Shown: piece after piece, positions 23,993 through 35,043 of the stretch
Layout of the letters: the number at the start of each line of letters is the position of its first letter
How positions within the stretch are numbered: the first letter of the stretch is position 1
Origin: Trichoderma breve
Taxonomy: Eukaryota; Ascomycota; Sordariomycetes; Hypocreales; Hypocreaceae
DNA length: 64,000 bases
NCBI RefSeq assembly: GCF_028502605.1
Contig: NC_079237.1
Location: 1,674,001 to 1,738,000, forward strand
Reading direction: 5' to 3'
Notes under the pieces: model-generated
What the model saw: only the letters and a program-made list of their open reading frames with translations
The model's database searches: none
What the model was told of the DNA's origin: nothing
Program-made: the position numbers and the translations under genes

Positions 23993-26043
23993 TGCGAAAG
24001 CTCTTTTAACACGAGATGTAGTAAGTTGAATTTGGTGATTTAGTGCACTCTAGGCAAATCTCCAAGCTTTGCTGTCGCGCCGCAGAAATTTTTGGGCTTA
24101 TCGGCTCTTATCAGTCGCATCGAGGGGCGATAACAGGATGGCCGTGGATAAACAAGTAACTTTGTACTTTGTGGGGTGGGGGATCTCGGTGGTATTGGAT
24201 GAGAGCTTTCGACTTCTGGAACCCAGCGTTGCTGCATTAGACAGCAAGGATGCATCTTGATACTCGGTGCTGCATCAGAAATGTGGTGTCACACGAGCTG
24301 TTGTTTTAATGTCCTTGATTTGCTAATTGGCGGACGATATCTAAGACCTGCCATCTATCTGTCCGACTGATGATGACCTCACCAGTGTTAACCCAGTGTG
24401 CCGGCCTATCTTTGACGCCGGAAGCAGCATTCAAAATTGTTATCTTCACGGATTTGCGCCGATAATGATATCATATCAATACAGCACAGTGGTTTTATCC
24501 TGCTATATGTCTTCTTTTCACTTATTGCTTGCCAAATAATAGTCCTCATGTGCGGTCCTGTTGCCATGCAACGAAAGTCGCGTGCTCCAAGAGGACACGG
24601 CAGATTATTTGACACATCACATCAACAAGACATGGTCAGCTCTCGCGCTCCGAAACTAAAGTGTAATATGATCTGATCGATAACAAGGAGGTCATAAAGC
24701 TACCAATAATACCACTGCAGTACCTGTCAGTAGCTATTTTGACCGGTATGGAGGCTGAGACATTGATTATGCACTTATATGCAGCCCCAGAGATCTACAG
24801 CATCAACGTTCTCGTCCAAGGTGAGAGCTACCTATTTATGACTCAAAATGTAGTTCCATGCACAAAGAAAAAAGGATTTCAAATCGGATCATGCAAGGAC
24901 CCAAAAGTCCAATAGCACGGTGAGGCCCTATTAAGCCCAATGGGCAGCCATCAGGCTAATATGCAGCCATGTGGTAGATGATGGAGAAAAGGAAAAGGGA
25001 AAAAGAAAAAAAAAATGAAGCAGTGTGACGTGAGCCAAGCCTGTCTAAGCTCGGTACAACACCACTCGAAATGGAACCTTTGTTCTAATTTTTTTGTGTA
25101 TTCCTTTTCCCCTTGGGAGTAAGCTCGATATGACCTTATGGAAGCCATCCACCTATTGATCTCGTTGACATTTTATAAATATACATCTCCCGTCTCATAC
25201 CCAAATCCCCCACGGAATGGATCATCAAGAAGCTCCCCATACATCTGCGGGAAACACGTGTAAAACTAGGCTTGCTTTATATTATTGGACAGATCAATTC
25301 CCAAGCACCGTTTCATGCGTCAGTAGGTAGCAGCTTGAGACTAATGCCGCACACCACCATGCACTCGCGGTTGCAGTGCTCAGCCGCCAGCTGCTAAACG
25401 CACTGACAGAAATTTCTACAGGCGTCTGACGCGCTGTCGGTTCCGGCTTCAAGGGCCTGAAAGTGGGTTTCATGTGGGCTTCCAGAATGGAGGGCTTCTC
25501 TCAAGCCGCTAACCGTAACCCCGTTTGGTACGGCCGGCAATGTACCTGCTAGCACTCCACGTAAATTTCACCAACCGTCGATGTCACGCAGAATTCTTCT
25601 ACCTTCAAGAACCCCAAAGATCCACAACCTCACTACATAATTCTCCCCAAACCCGAACAGCTTTTTCGTCGACACATCGCGCAATCACCGCCATCCCTCC
25701 GCCTGCATCGCTCTTCCAAGTATTCAACAATCCTCCTCGTCTCGCGACCGCCTCCTCGAAGCCCCTCCATCGCCTTTCCGATCACCAGCTTTTCTAAGCA
25801 AACCCCCCTCCTTCTCTCGCTCCCTCCCGCATCGCATACCTAGTTTACAAGTTTTTCTCCCATCTTGTCACCGACTTTCGAGACCCGCGCATCCAGAAAC
25901 ATAGCATCGCCTCCTGTCACGCCTCATCCTGCGACTCCCTGCGACCTCCGTCTGACCCTCGAAAAACCTTTCCCGAGCGAGGCGTCCCTCCCCTCCCCGC
26001 AGCACCGGCATCAAGACCAGACGAATACCCCCAACAAGGCTTA
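23993..26043. other. Gene-free spacer between divergent Loc1 and eIF4E-like genes
   Basis: About 2.05 kb. The Loc1-proximal end holds a GATAAG-rich motif (24097-24112, annotated separately). 25500-26043 is C-rich on the plus strand and probably the leader of the eIF4E-like gene. In between I see no credible gene or RNA. Confidence 0.5.
24097..24112. promoter_or_regulatory. Paired GATAAG/GATAAGAGCC motif upstream of Loc1
   Basis: The plus strand reads CTTATCGGCTCTTATC, i.e. on the gene strand GATAAGAGCCGATAAG, 105-120 bp upstream of the Loc1 start. An A/T block AGAAATTTTT lies just downstream (24084-24093), resembling an rRNA-processing element. The same two words CCGATAAG and GATAAGAGCC occur upstream of UTP13. 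Confidence 0.35.
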
Positions 26044-27199
26044 ATGGAGAATCTATGGACTCGTCGAACCAAGTATGATCTCCCCACACGTCGCCTCCAT
26101 GGCGAACCCCTTGTGACTGACCTTCCGGTGTCTAGCTCGTCAAAGCTTTCCCTCACTACGCCTTCCAATGGGGCCAACGGCTTGGGGGGAGGTGATCCCG
26201 CCTCCCGCAGTGCCACGGTAAAGTCGTCGCATGGCAAATCGAATCCTTTCAACAGCACTCCGGGGAGTGCGCTGGTGTCTCCGACGGGGGGAGCGTCCAG
26301 CGCCTTTGGTCTGGGCTCGGGGGCTTTTGCTTCGTTTGGCTCGTTTGGCTCTGCCAAAACGCCAAAGTCTGGCGGGAACCCTTTTGAAACCGCGATGGGC
26401 TCAGCCGTCGCCAAGCAAAACGCCTCCAAGGACGCGGTGAAGCCCGTAGCCAGACCACCCAACATGGCGCCCATTTCCGAGTCCAAGGCCGCAGAGCCGC
26501 TGCCCGGGGTCACACAGATACACATGTTGAAAGATGCATGGTCTTTCTGGTACAGGCCCCCGATCTCGAAGGCGCACGGTTTCATCGAGTATGAGAATAC
26601 ACTGCACGGTATCGCCACGGTGCGGTCGGCGGAGGAGTTCTGGCAGATCTACTCTCACCTCAAACGGCCGTCAAGCCTGCCCGTCGTGTCCGATTATCAC
26701 CTCTTTAAAAAGGACATTCGGCCAATATGGGAGGATGAGGTCAACCGGAAGGGAGGCAAGTGGGTTGTTCGCCTTAAGAAGGGCGTGGCAGATCGGTACT
26801 GGGAGGATCTGCTGCTGTCCCTCATCGGCGACCAATTCGGCGATGCCGGAGAGGACGTCTGTGGTGCCGTGTTGAGCATGCGCAATGGCGAGGATATCTT
26901 GAGCATCTGGACCCGAACTGACGGCGGTCGCGTGCTCAAGATCCGGTATGTGTGAACTTTTTTTCTCCTTCTACGTCACAACTTTTTACGACCCAGCCAA
27001 CTAACCCCTTGTTTGCCATTTTAGCGAAACTATGAAGCAGGTTCTCAACTTCCCGGCAAACACCCGTCTCGAGTTCAAGTCGCATGATTCTAGTATCCAG
27101 CAGCGAACTGCTATTGACGAACAACGTCGCGAAAAGGCCAGTCAACACCACAATGACAAACGCCACACGACCAACGCAGCCAAGCAGACCTACGAATAA
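26044..27199 (+). CDS. eIF4E-family cap-binding protein, class II (4EHP-like)
   Basis: Predicted 358-residue protein: ~155 residues of low-complexity N-terminus followed by an eIF4E domain. The exons are 26044-26945 and 27025-27199 (intron 26946-27024, phase 2). The eIF4E core shows LKDAWSFWYRPP, SAEEFWQIYSHLKRPSSL, SDYHLFKKDIRPIWEDEVNRKGGKWVVRL and ILSIWTR. The second cap-stacking Trp (PIWEDE) is kept. The position of the first cap-stacking Trp is a Tyr (IEYENTLHG), the hallmark of class II eIF4Es such as metazoan 4EHP, which usually repress rather than promote translation. The N-terminus contains FGLGSGAFASFGSFGSA and two NPF motifs (SNPFNST, GNPFETA). The start codon is the first in-frame ATG of the open exon; an extra upstream exon cannot be excluded. 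Confidence 0.9.
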
Positions 27200-27855
27200 A
27201 GAAGAAAGAAAAGCTTGAAATCATCAAAAGGCTCGCACAGCCTTAAAACCTCCTCTTGTGATCTTATTTATGCCGCCAAACTGTGCCATGTTTTCGTCCT
27301 TCTTGTCGGCTATGATGGAATTTTCCCAAAGTTTATGTGTACACTACCGGGCAGAGCGCTTGGGTATGTTGCAGACCCGTTGTTTTGTTGCTTTTCGTTG
27401 TTTTTCGCTTCCTGGTTTTCTGTACGTCCTCTATGTTTTTTTCTTCTGTCTTTTTTTTAACTCTATATCTTGGGTGCGGCAGTTTTTCGTGTGATTTCTT
27501 TCCGCGGATGGAAAACTACTGGGATGTACACTGGGAGACAAACTGATTTTTGCTCTACCTGGAAAATGGTGGGCGGAAGGGCGGGTTTTTTTATTATGTG
27601 GATAATGTACTATAGCTTGATGGTTTGAGCACGGCAAAGCCTGGCGGCGGCCTGTGTCTTACGAAACAGAAAAAAAAGGACAAGAAGGAATGAAATAACA
27701 AAGATGCTCTTGCGCAGGCTGAAGAGCCTGCGAGTGTCAATTCTATTTCGACATATGATTGAGTCCTCCTTTTATTGTGATGATTTCGCCCTTGATCCAA
27801 CGCCAGCGTTATATAGTGGTATTATATGGTGGTATTACATGCACAGCTCCATCAT
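27200..27855. other. Convergent 3' spacer, eIF4E-like / Sad1
   Basis: About 655 bases between stop codons, T-rich on the plus strand from 27370 to 27600. Presumed 3' UTRs; nothing else seen. Confidence 0.5.
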
Positions 27856-29511
27856 TCACGCTGTTCCTTTTCCTTTTCCCGGCCCTGCTGTCTTGGTAGG
27901 TGTTCTTCTTCGCTCCCAGATTTGTAGATATGTCTCTCCAAGATAGAGCAGCTCGCTCTGCACCTTGTCGACAAACAAGTCCTGGCACACAACCCACTCG
28001 CCCGTGGCTTTGTCCTTGACCTGGACCTTCCAGGTCTTCTTCTCCTCGCCGCTATCCGCAACATCGTCCCTCTTGCGGACCGCCTCGTGGACGACGTTGG
28101 CAACGAGATCGTACCATATCGGCTCACCCACGGGCCATTCATTTGGATTGGGCTCCACGTACGGCGAAACGTCGAGGTTCCTCGCGTCGAAGGTGACGAT
28201 TGTGGGGTTCCGCTCAGAGACGAACTTGTTCTGTGAGAAGCGCTTGACGTGAAGCAAGAGATACGGCGGGAGCGGGTGCAGCAGGCGGTATCGTTTTCGC
28301 TGTGCGTGGTGCTCTTGCGCCCGCTTGCCATCATATTTACTCAGGATGGTGCTCAGGGGAACTTGCGGGATGATGTTCTTTTCCAGTTCGTCCTGGAACA
28401 GCGGCGCAGACGGTAAGTCGAGCGTCAAAAAGAGGAAGCGCACAATGTCGACCTTGACTTCGGCGGCCTCTTCAAAGCGCAGACGATCGCCTGCATCGGC
28501 TCGGGCGGTGATGGCCTGGGATTCGACCTTGAGCTTGCCTTGGAATGTGCGCTGTATCATGGAGCTGCCCGGCTTCGTCTTGCTGCCGCCGAGGCCGAGA
28601 TGGAGATTGTTGAGGAACCACGAGAGGAACTCGACAGGATCTGATTGGTTCGTGAGGGTGAATCGTTTGTTGGAGAGGAGGGCGATTTCCTGTAGGAGCT
28701 CGTGCGGTGAGACGTGGGATTTGAAGGCGCGCGGGTTCCAGATCTTGCGAAACAGGATGCTGCACCTCTTGACGAGCTCGGATTTCTTGGAAAAGTCTTC
28801 CAGCAAGAAGTAGTTCCGCAGCGGAGAGACGTGTGACAGTGCCTGCACCACCACGTTGAGGTAGTCGTTCTCTTTGATGTTGTTCATGCCGACGAACCCC
28901 GGCGTGTACTCCTTGCCGTCGAGCGTCCAGCTGACGTGGTTGACGCGACGGTCCAGCTGGATGACTTCATTCTTGGTGTATCTAGGATCGGAGACGTATT
29001 TGATGTCGTCGAGCGACTTGCTCTTGACCTCGTAGCCCTCGGGCAGGACGTAGACTTTTTGCGTCTCGAGGTTGATGTACACGTGATGATCCTCGTCGAG
29101 GGAGTGAAAATAGGCGTGCGACTTTACGCCGCGGCCTTGAAAGTATTTGCCGCAGACGAGGCATGCGTAAACGTTGATGTTGGAGAGGGAGACGGAGCAC
29201 AGCTTCTCAAAGTCAAAGTCGAGCACGTTGCGGTCGATGGTGTCGAGATAGAGGTCGTCGTATCCGTCGGCCGGCCCCGATTGCCGGACAGGAGCCGACA
29301 TGGGCGTCTCTTCGTCATCTTCACTGAAGCTTTCGCTGTCTTCATCGTCTGGACGGCCGTTTCTTGCGTCTCCGTCTTGCTCGGGGCTTTGCGCATCGTC
29401 GTGGCTGTTTGCGAGGGGCGAGTCGAAGTCGCCCATTCGAGATCGCTTGGACGCGGGCGATGCGACGTCCTGAAGCTCGTCGAGAGCTTCAGAAGCTTGT
29501 CGTTTAGACAT
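27856..29511 (-). CDS. SAD1: U4/U6.U5 tri-snRNP protein Sad1 (USP39 family, inactive ubiquitin protease)
   Basis: Predicted 551-residue, intronless splicing factor. USP39/Sad1 stabilises the tri-snRNP and is needed for pre-mRNA splicing. The first ~80 residues are acidic and disordered. A ZnF-UBP domain follows with CLVCGKYFQGRGVKSHAYFHSLDEDHHVYINLET. The peptidase-C19 fold starts GFVGMNNIKENDYLNVVVQAL: the catalytic cysteine of active USPs (GNTCYMN) is absent, replaced by END, as is typical of the family. NQSDPVEFLSWFLNNLH and PYLLLHVKRFSQNKF are further USP motifs, and YDLVANVVHE with ETYLQIWERR closes the domain. The position and motif order match full-length USP39, so the protein is complete. 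Confidence 0.95.
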   Translation of the reverse strand: MSKRQASEALDELQDVASPASKRSRMGDFDSPLANSHDDAQSPEQDGDARNGRPDDEDSESFSEDDEETPMSAPVRQSGPADGYDDLYLDTIDRNVLDFDFEKLCSVSLSNINVYACLVCGKYFQGRGVKSHAYFHSLDEDHHVYINLETQKVYVLPEGYEVKSKSLDDIKYVSDPRYTKNEVIQLDRRVNHVSWTLDGKEYTPGFVGMNNIKENDYLNVVVQALSHVSPLRNYFLLEDFSKKSELVKRCSILFRKIWNPRAFKSHVSPHELLQEIALLSNKRFTLTNQSDPVEFLSWFLNNLHLGLGGSKTKPGSSMIQRTFQGKLKVESQAITARADAGDRLRFEEAAEVKVDIVRFLFLTLDLPSAPLFQDELEKNIIPQVPLSTILSKYDGKRAQEHHAQRKRYRLLHPLPPYLLLHVKRFSQNKFVSERNPTIVTFDARNLDVSPYVEPNPNEWPVGEPIWYDLVANVVHEAVRKRDDVADSGEEKKTWKVQVKDKATGEWVVCQDLFVDKVQSELLYLGETYLQIWERRRTPTKTAGPGKGKGTA

Positions 29512-30143
29512 GGCTTGTGATGGAATAGCAAGGGGGAGAAGCTGTGTGTTTGGAGAAGAGCAATGCTATGATATGAATTGGACAAGAGGTTGAGGTTGAC
29601 TGGTACAAGGCTGAAATGGAAAATGTCAGTGGGTCTAGTAGCCTAAAAGTCAGCGGCATGGGCAGCTGCTATTGTAGAGAGGATGACATCCATCCCATCT
29701 CACAGTGTTCAGCTGAAGCAGAAACAAATTATCTATTATAAGCAACGTGAAGACGATTGATGAACCGATTTAATGGAATTTCAATTACTAATCGTATTAC
29801 AACCAACTCACAGTTTTCTGAAAACAAGTAACTTTTTGCATCTTTTATCTGCTTCTCTCAAATCATGATGCCCTCCTAACCTAGACTCAATTTTCCTCTT
29901 CTCGGGCCTCACGTTTCGTTCAGATAGAAACATTGTTTACTTATTTCGAGCAGTGCTAAGTATTACAGTAATTGGTATAATGACCATGAAACCAATGTAT
30001 TACTACCCTTTTATTTATCTAATCCTTTCGCTATAATATGATGATTTTGGAAATGGCCACTTACATCCACTCATCCTCCAACCAGTAAAATACCAACTAC
30101 TTTATATACTGCCCCATATATGTTCTTCCGTGTAATTGAAACT
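29512..30143. other. Spacer between Sad1 promoter and Utp13 3' end
   Basis: About 630 bases between tandem minus-strand genes. AT-rich from 29720 to 30120. Presumably contains the Utp13 3' UTR and the Sad1 promoter; no gene seen. Confidence 0.5.
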
Positions 30144-32961
30144 CTAACCACTCATGACAGTGTCGCCCTGGAGCGTCGGGGCGAGGCTGTCCATTTCCTG
30201 CAGGGTATACTCTACCAGATAGCTTTCGTCCACCAATTCCTCCATGCGCTTGTAGTGTCTCTCAGTATACACCCTCAGACCGTGCAGCACATCCTTCAAG
30301 CTCTTCTCTCCCCTCGAGCCCTTGACAGGCAAGTTTGAGAACTTTGAAGCCGGGTAGCTCTTGATCAGCGTCCACAGTATGCGCTGTGCCACTGGAGCTG
30401 TGCGAGCGTTTGTGTTCCAGTCCCGCAGCCTCAGCAACAACAAGTATATCTGGTCGTCGGAGAGTGTTGCAAGAACTTCATCGACTGCTTTGATACCACA
30501 TAGACTGCCCTGTTCGGGCTTGCTAGTTGTGACAACAGAGGTAAAGAGGCCGAGCAGCCGTCCAGGATGATTCAGCTGCAGGGCCAAAGTAATGGCTTCT
30601 CTGTAAGATCCAGCATGCATGTGGTTCTCAAGCTCCTGTTCTTGCTCGATGAGCTTCAGTGCTGCCTGAGATGCTGCTGCTTGAGTTTCGGACGTTGTAT
30701 CTTTCCAGAACGTAACGGTAGAATCACCGCTTCCAGAGACGACGGCATTGGTCTTTGGATGCACAGCCAAGGCCCACACTCGATCTTCGTGGTTGTCCAA
30801 AGTGCACTCAGTTTCTCCAGAGTTTGCATTCCAAATCTTAACAAGCCCGTCACCACCGGCACTCGCGAACTGCACCAGTCCTTTGGCCTGTTCCGAACGC
30901 GAGGTCATGCTGAGCCAAGCTACCTTGAGAATCGAGTTTGAATGCCCCTCAAATGTACGAATGCACGTATAATCTGACAGATTCCAGAGCTTGATGCTCT
31001 TGTCACCACTGCCTGTCAGGATAACACCCTTGCCTGTGACAGGGCCATCTTCTCCCTGAAGAGCGGGCATTTGAGCAGGCGAGAACTGCACAGTCCATAC
31101 TCCTCGCTTGTGCCCACGAAGAATACCTTGCACTTCTCCCTCCTCTACTGACCACACCTTGACAGTCTTGTCTTGTGAAGCAGATGCAAAAAGCTGGCCG
31201 GCATGATGCACATTGATTGCGTTGATATCTTTGTCGTGGGCTTTTCTCGTAAAGACTGATCGGGCGTTGGTTTTTTGACCTTGTTGCTGGGGTGTTTTGG
31301 AAATCTCCCATTTCTTGATTGTCTGATCTTGTGATCCTGTCAAAAGAAAAGGAGGTGGATGGTTGAGAGGATCCGTTCGTGCCGCTGAACCTTCGACAGG
31401 AACAGTTTTGGGCAAGGCCACAGCACCAAGAGATTCTGCATGTCCCGAAAAAGTAGCCCAGCACACATGAGTGCTACTGGCGGGATCGATTCTCCAGAGC
31501 TTTGCAGTATTGTCTTTAGCTCCAGTGGCGACCCAGTGCCCAGACCAGTCAACATCCAATGCAATTACAATATCCTCATGTCCTCGTAAGAGGGCCACAT
31601 CTTGGCCAAAGAATGGAGTCTCCGATTTTGTCCACGCCGTCTCCTGAGCACCATTTTCTGATTCGGCTACGGATACCAAACGAATATCCTCAGAGTTCGT
31701 GGCCAGAGCAAGCAGTGAGTTGTCGGGTAAGAGATAGGCCATGTCGATGATCTCGTCATGTGTGCCGGATATCCGGCGGAAAGGCTCAGGTATGGTAATG
31801 GTTGTTGTCGTAGCCTTTGATGACAACTCGTACAAAGCCAACGTGTGATCAACCTGCACTAGGAGAATAAAGGGAAGTTCTGGTCGGTAAATGCCGGCAA
31901 TGATTCCCTCCTCTTCGCTCTTGGCAGATTGTTTCGGTGTCAGCTCTGAGCCCTTGTCGGTATCCCAAATGCGAAGACATCCGTTGGCTCCGGCGGAGAA
32001 TGTGAGGTTTCCATCGTCGATGAATCCCGCTGTTTCGACGAGCTCGAGACATGGGACGACTTTTCGGATTTTCCACGACTTCGTATCCCACCAGATGAGA
32101 GTCTTGTCCCTGCTGGCCGTGACAAGAGCATGCTGTGCTGGAGAGTAGTCAATCGCCTGTACGTCAGATACGTGGGAGTCCAGGTTGGCGATGCAGCTCC
32201 TCTTGTTCAGATCCCAAATCCGCACTTTTCCATCTTGGCTACCAGAAGCTAATCGGAAATTTGTAGTGGTGGCGGCGTCTGCCTCGTCTTCGTCCTCATC
32301 ATCTTCCGTCCTGGACCGGTTCTTCGAACCTTTGGGGTTTTGATTGGGCATTGCCCTTGCTGCAACCTCAAAGAAACGCAGTGCGGACACCAAAACTGAT
32401 GGTCCTCGGAAAGTATGTGTGACATATCCACCAGCAATATCCCAAACCTTGATCACACCATCGGTTCCGCCTGTCGCCAGTAGAGTGCCAGTACGATCAA
32501 CCGCCAAAACAATGACTGGGGTCGCATGTGGCTTCAGTGTACGGACCAGTGATGCTTCGATCGAATCACCCTCTGAGGACCATTTGAGCACGAAAATTCT
32601 CATGGACAGCGATCGGGAACAAACGATGAGATGGGAACCGGAAGGCGTTACTACACAATGTCAGTCTCTGCGTTTTACCAATGTTATGCGGGATCCACGA
32701 ACGTGTCAATGTCGAAATTGAATCTCCATCCTTTGTTCAATTAGCTTTTCATCCAAAGTCGTCTCAGTCCATAACATCACTTACGCCTTCAATCTGTGCC
32801 AAATGCTTTCCATTGGTGGGGTTTGTTAGAATAGCATCCTCGCCCAGAGTTGTGGCTAGAATCTGTGCCTTGTTGTCAATTGCAACAGATCCTCCGGTAT
32901 AGATTGGCCGAATGACGCGCTCGACGTCAAACGTCGTCTTCAAGGGCTGTTTCGTCGCCAT
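30144..32961 (-). CDS. UTP13: U3 snoRNA-associated WD40 protein Utp13 (TBL3)
   Basis: Predicted 903-residue member of the UTP-B subcomplex of the small-subunit processome. The three exons are 32961-32785, a 28 nt micro-exon 32730-32703, and 32650-30144, with introns 32784-32731 and 32702-32651. The spliced joint reads AQIEG-DGDSISTL-TLTPSGSHLIV, restoring a WD40 blade. At least twelve WD-type repeats are recognisable (for example GTDGVIKVWDIAGG, SQDGKVRIWDLNKR, SRDKTLIWWDTKSW, GSGDKSIKLWNLSDY, GSGDSTVTFWKD), fitting the tandem double propeller. The C-terminal ~150 residues form the Utp13 domain, with LQLNHPGRLLGLF and KDVLHGLRVYTERH. The micro-exon is the part most likely to be missed by automatic annotation. 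Confidence 0.95.
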
Positions 32962-33036
32962 GGTGGTGAACTCGGCTCGTCGTGAAGAGGAATCTAGAAG
33001 CGCAATGCGCCTGTCTGGGAATTATTTTTTGATGCT

Positions 33037-33053
33037 CCGATAAGATAAGAGCC
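33037..33053. promoter_or_regulatory. Paired CCGATAAG/GATAAGAGCC motif upstream of Utp13
   Basis: CCGATAAGATAAGAGCC lies 76-92 bp upstream of the UTP13 start, next to an A/T block (TTATTTTTTGAT at 33022-33033). The same two words occur 105-120 bp upstream of LOC1. Both genes act in ribosome biogenesis, so a common site is plausible but unproven. Confidence 0.35.
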
Positions 33054-33340
33054 GGGCTAATGCGCAAAGGCGACGCCGCTCGGACATGATTGGTCTTGCC
33101 TTTGTGCCATGGTTTAACCGTTTAAGCGCCGCTGACGTCCACTTCATTTACAGGCAACTTGCTCCCGTGCTAATCATTGCCAATCCTACTGAATGTATAT
33201 AGTGAGAGAATCTGGGGGGGAAAATACATCCTTTAATCATCATACAGTATAGCTCCATCTATACTGATATCCGCGTCCGTGGACCATGTTTGAGTGAAGT
33301 GAGATGCTGAGGAGCTTGTCTGCTTCAAAAGTCATTCGCA

Positions 33341-35043
33341 ATGGGGATGCAAGGCCCGCTCGTGGCCCAGGCCCTGGTATGAGATGATATGCCGGCCTAT
33401 TACTTATCACTTCTGACACTGTTAGGGCCGCTCGCCATTTGACGATGTAGTTCAAGGCGAAGGTGAAGATGATCCGCGGATACCAAGTCAGCAATACGAC
33501 CATGGTGGACGTCCAATCAATCCTGACACTATGAGGATCAACAGGGACATCATCCGGTCACACAACCAGGTCATGTTTATCATTGGCATAGCTGAACCTG
33601 AAAATCCAGGCCCCGAAGTTGATTCGCAGAGACGACATGGCGCCTATGAAGAAGCAATTGGGCTGAAGCTGGCATCCTCTGCTAAGCGCTGTGTGGAGGC
33701 AGTTGGGCTATTTGGTGTCAATGGCCTAAGAGATCGGATTCTGGTGAAGCGCCCTTCTCCAATCAACGAATTCTGCATCGTTCGCGTTATTGGTGCTAAT
33801 TGTGTATTGCTAGATTTATAAAAGATATTCCCGAATTCCATTTTGGGAACTATATCAGCAAGCGCGACAAGATTTCTCAATCTCCAGGGATATTCTTCCT
33901 GGTGCTCCCGCAAACTTGTTGTCAAATTACATCGAGTTCTCAGTCGCCCGTTTGTGGCTTGGTGAGCAAGAAAAACTGACTGCTCGGCGCTGGTAAGTAA
34001 TCATCTTCGCGGCAGTAGACTTTGTGTGGAATTACTCACTAATTCCCTTCAGTGTCCATGAAGTGTGGTCATACATCCGAGTTCATCTAGAACTACACAT
34101 ATCCCTACAGAGACTTGGTTTGATACCGAGCAGTCAGTGGCTGCCCAGTCCCTCCTTTTTTATCCCCTTTACTCAAGAATCACCGATTGTCGCCCCGCCG
34201 CCGCCCGAAAACTTTGGCGTCTCTGCAATTCTGCAGTGGCTGGGCAGTGCTTTAATAACCAACGCCCCATTTCTTGTTTTTGTTATGACTCAACGAATGG
34301 TTCGTGATTGGAAACCGCACATATGGGCCGAGACTTTCAAGCGTCTTCCCAGCACGGTCTTCCGTGGTAAGACGATACCACAAGCTCCGCCATCAATGTC
34401 ACAGTCTTTCATGAACGAGGCTCCTAGTGAGATTCACAGCAATGAAGGAGGTTCGCCCGTTGCGCCCGTGGATAGCCAAATGCCAACCGACACGGGAAGC
34501 ATGGAAGTTGTTCGTCGACCCAGTATATTCTCGGCAAGAGGTGATGATTATGGGAGCGATGAGGAGGACAACGATGTGATAAGAGCGACCCTCATCAGTT
34601 TTGACGTCGAAGCGACTGAGTCTACAGATGCTCCCCAAGGGCTGTGGAGTGCAGAATTGCGGCCAAGCGTTGCCAACACAGATTCAAGAGCATCTGTCAG
34701 TTCTCAGCCAACATATTTAGATACACTGCTCACCCAGATTCCGGCACTGTTGGCGTCGCATATGCTTGCCAACTCCATAACACGGTTGTTGATGACCCCA
34801 TATGATGCAGCTGCCCTGCGTCTAGTGGCACGAGCATTTTGCTTGCGAAATGGCCTACCCTGTGAAGACATATGCGAGACTAATCTTCTCAGTGGCTGCT
34901 CTTGGACGTCACTTATGAACTATCTAGGGACAGAGTATTTGCACCTCTTCCTCACCACCGAGGTTTGGGCGGTTTTCACTGGCCTTTCCCAGTGGTATCA
35001 TTTCTCCGAGGAAGAGTGGACAGCTGAAGAAGCAAAGAACTAG
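33341..35043 (+). CDS. Uncharacterised fungal membrane-associated protein
   Basis: I do not know a function for this protein, although the sequence looks like a family common in sordariomycetes. Four exons were assembled: 33341-33376, 33426-33743, 33814-33992 and 34053-35043; introns 33377-33425, 33744-33813 and 33993-34052 all splice in phase, giving about 507 residues. The motif GRPINPDTMRINRDIIRSHN, then IGLKLASSAKRC and IYKRYSRIPFWELYQQAR, occupy the N-terminal half. A hydrophobic stretch (VSAILQWLGSALITNAPFLVFVMTQ) suggests one membrane segment, followed by a disordered acidic linker with DDYGSDEEDND. The C-terminal block (YLDTLLTQIPALLASHML, MTPYDAAALRLVARAFCL, EEEW) looks structured. 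The first short exon and the start codon are uncertain; the second to fourth exons are secure. Confidence 0.75.

Noticed and set aside
27856..29511. Loss of the catalytic cysteine in the USP domain as a possible pseudogene sign
   Set aside because: Absence of this cysteine is the normal state of the Sad1/USP39 family, and the frame is otherwise intact.
28936..29520. 194-codon plus-strand open frame
   Set aside because: Lies antisense inside the Sad1 coding exon, which has clear domain motifs; a shadow of that gene's codon use.
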